A DNA stretch of 6,104 bases from Bifidobacteriaceae bacterium (lineage in GTDB: Bacteria; Actinomycetota; Actinomycetes; Actinomycetales; WQXJ01), in contig JAISIU010000005.1 of NCBI GenBank assembly GCA_031261885.1, positions 1-6,104 of the forward strand, read 5' to 3'. Position numbers and translations under genes: made by a program. The notes under the pieces were generated by a model. It saw only the letters and a list, made by a program, of their open reading frames with translations. It was not told where the DNA came from and ran no database searches. The first letter of the stretch is position 1; the number at the start of each line of letters is the position of its first letter. Shown here in pieces: positions 1-6,104 of this stretch.

Positions 1-2663
1 ACGCGGCCGGCCACGAGCTCGACGACGGCCAGGTCATGCGTGATGAACAGGCAGGCGAACCCCACCTCGCGCTGCAGCTCCGCGAACAGTTCCAAGACCG
101 TGGCCTGGACGGACACGTCGAGCGCGGAAGTCGGTTCGTCCGCGATCAGCAGGCTCGGCCGGAGGGCCAACGCGCGCGCGATGCCGACGCGCTGCCGCTG
201 CCCGCCGGACAGCTCGTGCGGGTAGCGGTTGCGCAGAGAGGCCGGCAGCTGGACCTGGTCGAGCAGTTCCTCGACGCGGAGGCTCAGCGCCTTGCCGCGC
301 GCGATGTCGTGGAGCACCAGCGGTTCGCCAATCGATTGGCCGATGGGCCACCTCGGGTTCAGCGAGGACCCCGGGTCCTGGAACACGATCGAGACACCGG
401 TCCGGGCCCGCCGCAGCTCCTTGGCCCCGGCCCCGGCCAGTTCGACGCCACCGACCTTCAGCGACCCCGCGGCCACGGGCAGCAGCCCGACGGCGGCCCG
501 GCCCACGGTCGTCTTCCCGGAGCCGGACTCACCGACGAGCCCGACCACCTCGCCGGGCGCGATCCGAAGCGTGAAGTCCTCGACGGCCCGGAAGGCCGGC
601 GCCCGCCCCCGCTTCGGGTACTCGATCGAGAGGCCCTCGGTCGCGAGCGCCGGTACCGCACCGGCATCGTGCGTTGTCCGCTTTCCAACGGAAGGCGACC
701 GACCGGCATCGTGCACTTTGGCGACCGGACCGTGCTTCCGGACGGACGGCTCGGACGACAGCGCGGTCAGCTTCGGTACGGCGTCGAGCAGCGCCCTGGT
801 GTACGGGTGCTGCGGCCGGTAGAAGATGTCCTCCGCCGTGCCGCGCTCCACGAGGCGGCCATCCTTCATGACGCAGATGCGGTCAGCCAGGTCCGCGACC
901 ACGCCCATGTCGTGCGTGATCAGCACGATCCCGGCGTTGATCCGGGTCTTGAGGTCGCGCAGCAGGTCGAGGATCTCGGCCTGGACCGTGACGTCGAGCG
1001 CGGTGGTCGGCTCGTCGGCGATCAGCAGTTCCGGGTCGAGCGCGAGCGCTTGCGCGATCATCGCGCGTTGCCGCTGCCCGCCGGACAGCTGGTGCGGGTA
1101 GGCGTCGAGCCGCCGTTCGGGATCCGGCATGTCGACGAGCCTCAGCAGCTCGAGCGCGCGCCGGTGGGCGGCCTTCGGCCCGATCGGCTCATGGGCGCGC
1201 AGCGTCTCCGAGATCTGGAAGCCGATCGTGTAGACGGGGTTAAGCGCGGTCATCGGCTCCTGGAAGATCACGGCGATGCGGTCGCCGCGCACGCGGTGCA
1301 GGTCGCGGCCCTGGAGCCCGACCAGCTCCAGGCCGCCCAGTTTGGCGGAGCCGCGCGCCCGGCCGTTGGGTGGCAGCAGCCCGAGCAGTGCCATCGAGGA
1401 CTGGGTCTTGCCGGAGCCGGATTCGCCGACGATGGCGAGCACCTCGCCGCGCCGGACCTGGTAGGAGACGTCGCGGGCGGCCGGGTACCACTCGCCCTCG
1501 ACGTAGAAGTCGACGGACAGGTCGGCCACGTTGAGGACGACGTCCGGGCCGCCGGGTTCGGCCGGTTCCTTGGTGGACGATGTCGTTCCGCCGGCCGGGC
1601 GGGAAAGGTCGCCTGACCTGGGGTTTGTTTCACGTGAAACACATTGTTGTAATTCACTGGCCACGGCCGGCGCCACGGGCGCGGCCTTGGCGAGGCGACG
1701 CTTGGACGGAATGCGGCGCTGCCTCGGGTCGAAGGCGTCGCGCAGGCCGTCGCCGATGAAGTTCACGGTCAGCGCGATCACGACGATGAACAGGCCCGGC
1801 CACCAGAACAACCACGGCCGCTCCGTGAACGCGGCCTGATACTCCGAGATCAGGTTGCCGAGCGAGATGTCCGGGTAGTGGATGCCGAAACCGAGGTAGG
1901 ACAGCGCGGTCTCCAGCAGGATCGCGGAGCTCATGAGCAGCGTCGTGTTCACGATGATGACGCCGACGGCGTTCGGCAGAATGTGCCTGGCGATGATCCG
2001 GAACGGCGCGGCCCCGGCCACGCGCGCGGCGTCGACGAACTCGCGCTCCCTGAGCGAGAGGAACTCGGCACGCACGAGCCGGCCCATGGCCATCCACTGG
2101 ACGCAGGCCAACGCGAGTCCGAGCACGACGGCGGCCGCCCCGGAGAACCAGGCGGCGCCCGAGACGCCCTTGCCGAGCACGGCGCCGATCACCATGACGG
2201 GGATCGCGATCACCATGTCGGTGAACCGCATGAGCACCGTGTCGACCTTGCCCCGGAAGTAGCCCGCAGTCGCGCCGACCACGATGCCGATCAACGTCGC
2301 GACCACGCCGATCACGACCATGACCGTGAGCGACTGCTGGACGCCGCGCATCGTCATCGCGAACATGTCGTGGCCGAGCACATCCTGGCCGAACGGGAAA
2401 TCGCCGATGCGGATATGCGGGCCGCCGGACAACGAGATCTGAAGCGTGGGCGCGCCGCCGGGCCGCGCCACCGGGTGCGTCTCGGTGTAACCCCACTTCC
2501 ACCAGCCCGGAATCGGCCCCCAACCGATCGACGTGGCCGCGAGCAGCACGACGAGGATGAGGACGGCCAGCGACGCCATCGCGCCGCGATGCCTGAGGAA
2601 GCGCCGCCGAACGATCTGGCCCTGGGACAGGCCCTCGGTCTCCTTGGACTGGATATCGCTCAT
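1..2663 (-). CDS. Triple fusion: DppC-type permease + DppD-type ATPase + DppF-type ATPase (C-terminus cut by window edge)
   Basis: A single uninterrupted frame of 887 visible codons joins three normally separate importer subunits. Residues 1-318 are a DppC/OppC permease: N-terminal RRRFLRHRGAMASLAV with the first helix at about 29-46, FPFGQDVLGHD, the EAA-type loop beginning EFVDAARVAGAAPF (about 208-221), and the closing GDGLRDAFDPR. Residues about 319-374 are a polar linker. Residues about 375-632 form the first ATPase: Walker A GESGSGKT (413-420), Q-loop Gln468, signature LSGGQ (526-530), Walker B/D-loop LLIADEPTTALD (ending at 557), H-loop His584, and the peptide-importer C-terminal motif HPYTRALL (619-626). 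A second linker (about 633-671) leads to the second ATPase: Walker A 711-718, Q-loop Gln762, LSGGQ 818-822, LLIADEPTSALD with catalytic Glu843, His876. All catalytic motifs are intact in both. The window ends 11 residues after His876, so perhaps 70-110 residues are missing. Both ATPases would sit on the cytoplasmic tail of the permease. Confidence 0.9.
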   Translation of the reverse strand, partial: MSDIQSKETEGLSQGQIVRRRFLRHRGAMASLAVLILVVLLAATSIGWGPIPGWWKWGYTETHPVARPGGAPTLQISLSGGPHIRIGDFPFGQDVLGHDMFAMTMRGVQQSLTVMVVIGVVATLIGIVVGATAGYFRGKVDTVLMRFTDMVIAIPVMVIGAVLGKGVSGAAWFSGAAAVVLGLALACVQWMAMGRLVRAEFLSLREREFVDAARVAGAAPFRIIARHILPNAVGVIIVNTTLLMSSAILLETALSYLGFGIHYPDISLGNLISEYQAAFTERPWLFWWPGLFIVVIALTVNFIGDGLRDAFDPRQRRIPSKRRLAKAAPVAPAVASELQQCVSRETNPRSGDLSRPAGGTTSSTKEPAEPGGPDVVLNVADLSVDFYVEGEWYPAARDVSYQVRRGEVLAIVGESGSGKTQSSMALLGLLPPNGRARGSAKLGGLELVGLQGRDLHRVRGDRIAVIFQEPMTALNPVYTIGFQISETLRAHEPIGPKAAHRRALELLRLVDMPDPERRLDAYPHQLSGGQRQRAMIAQALALDPELLIADEPTTALDVTVQAEILDLLRDLKTRINAGIVLITHDMGVVADLADRICVMKDGRLVERGTAEDIFYRPQHPYTRALLDAVPKLTALSSEPSVRKHGPVAKVHDAGRSPSVGKRTTHDAGAVPALATEGLSIEYPKRGRAPAFRAVEDFTLRIAPGEVVGLVGESGSGKTTVGRAAVGLLPVAAGSLKVGGVELAGAGAKELRRARTGVSIVFQDPGSSLNPRWPIGQSIGEPLVLHDIARGKALSLRVEELLDQVQLPASLRNRYPHELSGGQRQRVGIARALALRPSLLIADEPTSALDVSVQATVLELFAELQREVGFACLFITHDLAVVELVAGR
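660..714. repeat. 13-bp direct repeat flanking a small inverted repeat in linker 2
   Basis: The 13-mer ACCGGCATCGTGC occurs at 660-672 and again at 702-714, a 42-bp period that keeps frame and encodes HDAG twice (residues 651-654 and 665-668). Between the copies lies an imperfect hairpin, CGCTTTCC (679-686) pairing with GGAAGGCG (690-697) with one mismatch. It falls in the poorly conserved linker between the two ATPase domains. It may be a small tandem duplication or slippage product; there is no sign of a transposase or of target-site duplication that would make it a mobile element. Confidence 0.55.
1542..1709 (-). other. Linker 1 of the fusion (permease to first ATPase)
   Basis: These 56 codons (residues 319-374) match neither permease nor ATPase. 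They begin with a basic stretch (SKRRLAK), then Ala/Pro/Val repeats, then an AT-rich core coding for LQQCVSRETN, then a Ser/Thr/Pro/Gly-rich tail. I read each codon from 1742 down to 1563 and found no stop, so the fusion is continuous. In-frame GTG codons at 1676-1674 and 1664-1662 could in principle start a separate ATPase, but neither has a good Shine-Dalgarno. The linker also contains the parS-like palindrome and the lone TTA codon. Confidence 0.8.
1626..1641. other. parS: parS-like ParB-binding site inside the coding sequence
   Basis: The 16 bases TGTTTCACGTGAAACA form a perfect palindrome identical to the consensus parS of bacterial chromosomes and contain the 14-bp GTTTCACGTGAAAC core described for Streptomyces. 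ParB dimers load on this site, spread over neighbouring DNA and recruit SMC and ParA for chromosome segregation; parS sites normally cluster near the replication origin. Here it encodes residues 341-346 (CVSRET) of the fusion protein's first linker. The flanks (1624-1656) are only about 30% GC by my count. Identification rests on exact match and palindromy; binding and origin proximity are inferred. Confidence 0.88.
2660..2663 (-). other. ATGA stop/start overlap coupling the two permease cistrons
   Basis: The TGA of the DppB-type gene (2662-2660) and the ATG of the following gene (2663-2661) share bases, giving ATGA. Such an overlap usually indicates translational coupling, which suits two permease subunits needed in equal amounts. 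The Shine-Dalgarno before this ATG is weak (GGGTGG-like), so re-initiation by ribosomes finishing the upstream gene is plausible. Confidence 0.85.
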
Positions 2664-4195
2664 ACCGCCACCCGAATTCTCGGATCGAGCCAGGCGTAGA
2701 AGACGTCGGCCACGATGGACGCCCCGATCGCCAACACGGCCGTGACGAGGAAGTAGCCGAGCACCGTGTTCGGGTCGCCGGCCTTGAGCGCCTGGAGGAA
2801 CATCGTGCCCATCCCCTGCCACGAGAACACACGCTCGGTGATGATCGCGCCGCCGAATACGGCCGCCAGGTCGATCGGCACGACCGTGGCCAGCGGGATC
2901 AGCGCGTTGCGGAAGGCGTGCCGCATGACGACGGTCCGCTCCGAGAGGCCCTTGGCGCGGGCCGTGCGGATGTAGTCCTGGTTCATCACCTCGAGCATCG
3001 AGCTGCGCGTGTACCTGGTGTAGGAGGCGAAACTGATCAGAACCAGCGAGATGGTCGGCAACAGCAGGTGCGTCGCCACGTCCATCGTGTGGAACCAGAA
3101 ACTGCCGCCGAGGCCCGGCGTGACGGCGCCGATCGTCGCGATCGGGCGGCCCGCCACGCGCGGCGAGGACAAGTAGGCCGGCCAGGCCTGGAGCACCCGG
3201 TCCGCGAACGTCAACGCGCCGATGACGAGCGCGACGATCGCACCGGTCCGGGCGGCCGCCCGCCGGTCCCGCCCGCCGAGCAGGGCGCCGAGCCCGATGC
3301 CGCACCCCACCGCGACCACGGCCAGCAGCACGATCACGAGGCCACTCGCGTGGACGAAGACGTACTGCAGCGGCACGTAGCCCACGATGCCGAGCACGGC
3401 CACCGCGAGCGCCGTCACCAACACGCGCCGGTTGCCCAGGCCCACGGTCACGGCCACGACGGCGACGGCCACGCCGACCCCGGTCAGGCCGATCCCGACG
3501 ATGCCGAGCCCCGGGTGCGACAACCAGCCCGAGGCGGCCACGTACCACCCGACCAAGCCGACCGCGACACCGGCCACGCCCCCCGCGAGGGCGCGGTTCC
3601 GCCATCGTCCACCCGCCACCATGACGGCGATGAGGGCGGCCACGACCGCGACACCCACCACGACGCCCGGCGGAATGTGCGGACGCGCCAGGAAATCGTT
3701 GAACTTGATCGCGCCGAACTCCTTGAGCAGGACCGCGACCCAGAAGGCCGGCAGCGAATAGAACAGGAACGTGAAGAACGTCGTGACGTAGTCGAAGGCC
3801 GAGTACTGGCGCAACGCCGTGACGATCCCGACCGCGACGCCCAGCAGGATCGCGAGAATGACGGAACCGAACACGAGCTTGACCGTGGTCGGCACGGCCC
3901 CCGCCAGGATGTGCGTGACCGGCTGGTTCGTGGCGACCGAGATGCCGAGCGTGCCATGGCCCCACAGGTACCCGGCGATCCCGCCGAGCCACTTGAAGTA
4001 GCGCAGCACGGCCGGCGTCCCCAGGTCGAGGACCTCGGTGACGTGCGCGATCTGCTGCGCCTTGTTCGGCGCGGTCGAGGTGCGCAGGAACTCCAGCGGA
4101 TCAGCCGCGAACGCGACCATCTGGTAAACGATGAAGGTCGCGCCCAGCAGCACGATCAGGCCGACGGCGATGCGGCGCAGAACGTAAGAGCCCAT
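2660..4195 (-). CDS. DppB/OppB-type ABC importer permease with large central membrane insertion
   Basis: One of the two integral-membrane subunits forming the peptide translocation path. Seen: the typical N-terminus MGSYVLRRIAVGLIVLLGAT with the first membrane helix (about 8-28), a loop with THILAGAVPTTVKL (94-107) leading into two helices (about 106-126 and 137-158), then the C-terminal half with the EAA-type ATPase-coupling loop YIRTARAKGLSERTVVMRHA (408-427), the FGGAIITERVFSW segment (447-459) and the usual DPRIR ending (504-508). The family usually measures 310-340 aa; this one has 511. The excess is residues about 168-365, holding five or six extra hydrophobic stretches (about 177-195, 204-221, 231-252, 257-275, 283-306, perhaps 317-331) separated by short basic loops such as GGRWRNR and GGRDRRAAAR. 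The reading frame is intact, so this is a domain insertion and not a frameshift. The start is fixed by the N-terminal family match and an upstream in-frame TAG. The stop overlaps the next gene by 4 nt. Confidence 0.92.
   Translation of the reverse strand: MGSYVLRRIAVGLIVLLGATFIVYQMVAFAADPLEFLRTSTAPNKAQQIAHVTEVLDLGTPAVLRYFKWLGGIAGYLWGHGTLGISVATNQPVTHILAGAVPTTVKLVFGSVILAILLGVAVGIVTALRQYSAFDYVTTFFTFLFYSLPAFWVAVLLKEFGAIKFNDFLARPHIPPGVVVGVAVVAALIAVMVAGGRWRNRALAGGVAGVAVGLVGWYVAASGWLSHPGLGIVGIGLTGVGVAVAVVAVTVGLGNRRVLVTALAVAVLGIVGYVPLQYVFVHASGLVIVLLAVVAVGCGIGLGALLGGRDRRAAARTGAIVALVIGALTFADRVLQAWPAYLSSPRVAGRPIATIGAVTPGLGGSFWFHTMDVATHLLLPTISLVLISFASYTRYTRSSMLEVMNQDYIRTARAKGLSERTVVMRHAFRNALIPLATVVPIDLAAVFGGAIITERVFSWQGMGTMFLQALKAGDPNTVLGYFLVTAVLAIGASIVADVFYAWLDPRIRVAV
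3101..3694 (-). other. Inserted hydrophobic module inside the DppB-type permease
   Basis: This stretch encodes residues about 168-365 of the permease. It lies where ordinary DppB proteins have only a short extracytoplasmic loop, between the helix ending SLPAFWVAVLL and the helix beginning near HLLLPTISL. It is rich in Val, Ala, Gly and Leu and contains five or six probable membrane helices. I recognise no known domain in it. Similarly long permeases exist in Actinobacteria as far as I recall, so it may be a lineage feature; its function is unknown to me. An even number of added helices would be needed to keep the C-terminal half in its normal orientation, which makes four or six the likely count. 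Confidence 0.7.
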
Positions 4196-4227
4196 GAGCT
4201 GGGCGGCGGTGCGGGGCTAGGGCCGCC
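4196..4227 (-). other. Short intercistronic gap with possible hairpin
   Basis: The 32 nt between the binding-protein stop and the permease start are very GC-rich. They contain a possible 5-bp stem (GGCGG at 4223-4227 on the minus strand pairing with CCGCC at 4205-4209, loop 13 nt). No run of T follows it, so it does not look like an intrinsic terminator. In many importer operons a hairpin here protects the binding-protein mRNA and lowers downstream expression; applying that here is inference. There is no clear Shine-Dalgarno before the permease ATG. An in-frame TAG in the gap rules out a start further upstream. Confidence 0.3.
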
Positions 4228-6066
4228 TCACACCACCTTCCACTGCCAATAGTTCCAGAACAGGGTCGGCGACAGCGTGATCGTCGAGACGCCCCTCACC
4301 TTCGCCGAGTTCCACGCGAGGATGCCCGGGAATTGGTACAACGGCACACCGTAGCCGTCGGCGAACAGATCCTTCTCGACCTCGGAGTTGATCTGCTGCT
4401 GCGCGGCCGGATCGGTCGTGGTGCGCAACTGGTCGTACAGCTGGTCGACATTCGGGTTCTTGTAGGCGGAGAAGTTGTTCTGTCCGCCCGTCATGTAGTT
4501 CGCGGCCGGCTCGCTGGCGGCCGTCGAGGTCGACTGCCAGCCGAACAACGCGGCATCGTACTTGCTGCGGGACGTGCCGAGCATCGAACCCCAGTTGTCG
4601 TTGCCGACGTCGACGACGTCGAACCCGGCCGGCTTCTCGGCCTCATAGATCAGCTGGTACTCCTGGGCGCGGCGGGCGTTCGACTTGCCGTACAGCAGCC
4701 GCACCTTGACGGGTGTTTTGATCCCGGCCTGTTTCAGCAGCGCGAGAGCGCCGGCCGGGTCGGCCGTCGCGAAGGCGGCCGAGCCGTTCGCCTCGACGGT
4801 CTGCTCGTAGCCGGGCGCGCCCGGGACCACGTTGAACGAGTCGCGGGTCGTGGCATCCTTCTGCAACGGCTTGATGAGCTTGTCGACGATCTCCTGGCGC
4901 GGCAGGGCCTTGAGGAAGGCCTCGCGGACGGTCAGCGCCTTCTGGGCGTCGCCGCCGTAAGAGGCCGGGTCGAACGGGCCCTTGTTCGCGAAGGTCAGGT
5001 CGATGTGCTCATAGGTGCCCTCGTAGGCTTCCTTCGTCGCGATGCCGGGCGCGGCCGTGAGCGCGGACTTGACGTCGGGTGTGACCTGCGGCTGGATGAT
5101 GTCCATCTCGCCGTTCTTCAGCGCTTGGACGCTCGCCATCGGGTCCTCGTTGAACCGGATGATCAGCTGGTCCACGCTGGCCGGTTCGCCCCACGTGTAC
5201 TTCGGGTTCTTCGTCAGCGTCAGGTACTGGCCCTCGACGTAGGAGCTGATGACGTACGGGCCGGAGGAGACCACGAGGTCCTTGTTGGTGGGCATGCTCG
5301 TGAAGTCGAAGCCCGTGTTCCACACGGCCGCGATCTTCGCGAGCTGGGCCTTGTCATCGTCCTGGATGGCCTTGACGAGCGCCGCGGTGGCCTGGTCCGG
5401 GTCGTCGATGCCGAGCGCGACCTTCGCGACCACGTGCGCCGGCACACCGATCTCGTAGAAGTTGTACATCCAGTCGCTGGTCGGCTGCGAGTAGACGAAC
5501 GTGATCGACTTCGAGTCCTGCGACATGGTCGGCGTGTCCTTGATGAGCGCCACCTGCGGGTCGCCGGCGTCGAAGAACACCTGGTCGGAGGCGACCTCGG
5601 CGTCGCCCTCGTCGTTGCGCTCCACGTCGTCGGACTTCACGGTGTTGAGCGCGCCGGAACGGGCCGCCCAGTCGAGCAGCTCGTCGGCGGCCGTCACGGG
5701 CACGCCGTCGGACCACGTCGCGTCCTTCGCGATGGTCTGTGTGACGGTCAGCGGCTGCTCCGAGTCGAGCTTCATCGTGCCGAACTTCGTGTTGTCGACG
5801 TACTTGAGGTTGCCGTCGTAGTAGGCCCACTTGGCCCTGGTCAGGTATGTGACGTTGCCGTTGGCCGTCGCGTGGCCGTTCGAGCTGAACTGGTTCACGG
5901 AGAAGAGCGGCTGGTTCCACCCGATCTGGAGGGTGGAGGAGGCCGCGCCGCTGCCGGAGTCACCGGCGTCGTTGGCCTTGGGCGCCCCGCAGCCCACGAG
6001 CCCGCCGAGGCTCATCGCCGCGGCGGCCACGAGGGCGGCCAATGTTGCGATCCGCTGTTTCTGCAT
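4228..6066 (-). CDS. Peptide-type ABC importer, extracytoplasmic solute-binding lipoprotein (SBP_bac_5 family)
   Basis: This 612-aa protein would capture a substrate, most likely an oligopeptide, outside the membrane and deliver it to the permeases encoded downstream. Seen: a lipoprotein signal peptide with basic start MQKQR, a hydrophobic core at residues 7-24 and lipobox LVGC with Cys26 as the lipidation site, followed by a flexible Gly/Ser/Ala/Asp stretch to about residue 44. Family signatures include WSDGVPVTAAD (118-128), SGPYVISSY (268-276), NPKYTWG (287-293), NGEMDI (318-323) and a C-terminal NPNVDQLYDQL segment, all in the order usual for SBP_bac_5. At 612 aa it is longer than the usual 500-550. 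Part of the excess is an acidic helix-like segment around 218-250, which I associate from memory with a large actinobacterial subgroup. The ATG is chosen because a good Shine-Dalgarno lies 5 nt upstream. It is the first gene of the operon. The substrate cannot be read from sequence; peptides are the default, but sugars or nickel chelates occur in the family. Confidence 0.93.
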   Translation of the reverse strand: MQKQRIATLAALVAAAAMSLGGLVGCGAPKANDAGDSGSGAASSTLQIGWNQPLFSVNQFSSNGHATANGNVTYLTRAKWAYYDGNLKYVDNTKFGTMKLDSEQPLTVTQTIAKDATWSDGVPVTAADELLDWAARSGALNTVKSDDVERNDEGDAEVASDQVFFDAGDPQVALIKDTPTMSQDSKSITFVYSQPTSDWMYNFYEIGVPAHVVAKVALGIDDPDQATAALVKAIQDDDKAQLAKIAAVWNTGFDFTSMPTNKDLVVSSGPYVISSYVEGQYLTLTKNPKYTWGEPASVDQLIIRFNEDPMASVQALKNGEMDIIQPQVTPDVKSALTAAPGIATKEAYEGTYEHIDLTFANKGPFDPASYGGDAQKALTVREAFLKALPRQEIVDKLIKPLQKDATTRDSFNVVPGAPGYEQTVEANGSAAFATADPAGALALLKQAGIKTPVKVRLLYGKSNARRAQEYQLIYEAEKPAGFDVVDVGNDNWGSMLGTSRSKYDAALFGWQSTSTAASEPAANYMTGGQNNFSAYKNPNVDQLYDQLRTTTDPAAQQQINSEVEKDLFADGYGVPLYQFPGILAWNSAKVRGVSTITLSPTLFWNYWQWKVV

Positions 6067-6070
6067 AGCT

Positions 6071-6077
6071 TCTCCCT
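6071..6077 (-). promoter_or_regulatory. Ribosome binding site of the solute-binding protein gene
   Basis: On the minus strand the bases read AGGGAGA, with the GGAG core 5 nt before the ATG at 6066. This supports that start codon over later ones, together with the signal peptide that begins exactly there. It is the clearest Shine-Dalgarno sequence in the operon; the two downstream genes have only weak ones. The remaining visible upstream DNA (6078-6104) shows no convincing -10 or -35 box, so the promoter probably lies beyond the window. Confidence 0.75.
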
Positions 6078-6104
6078 GGGTGGGGCGAAACTGCGTTGGT
6101 CCGC

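Noticed and set aside
660..714. Mobile element or CRISPR-like unit in linker 2
   Set aside because: Only two repeats, no spacer series, no transposase and no interruption of the reading frame.
36..1616. Long open frame on the plus strand (526 codons) opposite the ATPase domains
   Set aside because: Its product is low-complexity and rich in Arg, Gly, Asp and His with no family motifs, while the opposite strand encodes intact Walker A, signature and Walker B motifs twice. It is a shadow of high-GC coding.
1268..1657. Alternative minus-strand start at a GTG within the AT-rich patch giving MNYNNVFHVKQ
   Set aside because: After the parS-derived residues it continues as low-complexity Arg/Pro/Ser sequence out of frame with the ATPase motifs. 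The true frame (lowest codon coordinate divisible by 3) carries GESGSGKT at residues 413-420.
1662..1676. Possible separate start of a DppD-type gene at GTG 1676 or GTG 1664
   Set aside because: Both are in frame and cannot be excluded, but neither has a good Shine-Dalgarno, and there is no stop codon ending the permease, so the simplest reading is one fused protein.
1654..2832. Minus-strand open frame of 392 codons overlapping the DppC part
   Set aside because: Out of frame with the real permease, strongly biased to Arg, Ala, Gly and His, and overlapping the end of the DppB gene. The frame starting at 2663 gives a convincing DppC sequence instead.
2918..4252. Long open frame on the plus strand (444 codons) opposite the DppB-type permease
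   Set aside because: Rich in Arg, Asp, His and Gln without recognisable domains or a ribosome site; the opposite strand is a clear permease. It is a shadow frame.
5192..5436. Two further CACGTG cores (5192-5197 and 5431-5436) as additional parS sites
   Set aside because: Their flanks do not continue the palindrome (no GTTT before or AAAC after), so they lack the bases ParB needs; they look like ordinary coding sequence in the binding-protein gene.

Overview
The window comes from a high-GC bacterium, almost certainly an actinobacterium. The one 60-base line I counted is about 68% GC, codon third positions are overwhelmingly G or C, and the protein families fit. It holds one leftward (minus-strand) operon for a Dpp/Opp-type peptide ABC importer. 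The operon is complete at its 5' coding end, but its last gene is cut by the left edge of the window.

In order of transcription (right to left), the first gene encodes a solute-binding lipoprotein of the SBP_bac_5 family (6066-4228). After a 32-nt gap comes a DppB-type permease of 511 aa (4195-2660). It is far longer than the usual 310-340 aa because about 200 extra residues, rich in hydrophobic segments, sit in the middle. Overlapping its stop by ATGA is one very long reading frame that begins at 2663 and is still open at base 1 (887 codons visible). That frame encodes a DppC-type permease, a linker, a DppD-type ATPase, a second linker and a DppF-type ATPase, all in one frame without a stop. 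A transporter normally built from five polypeptides is therefore encoded here by three genes, and both ATPases are tethered to one permease.

The most striking detail lies in the first linker of that triple fusion. A perfect 16-bp palindrome at 1626-1641 is identical to the bacterial chromosome-partitioning site parS, the loading site of ParB. It sits in a roughly 33-bp AT-rich patch that stands out sharply from the surrounding DNA. The patch also carries the only in-frame TTA leucine codon I can find in the window. A chromosome-segregation site thus appears to be embedded in the coding sequence of a transporter fusion, which suggests that this locus lies in the origin-proximal part of the chromosome.

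I see no RNA genes, mobile elements, CRISPR arrays or rightward genes. The many open frames on the plus strand are shadows of high-GC coding. Only 38 bp upstream of the first gene is visible, so no promoter can be assigned.
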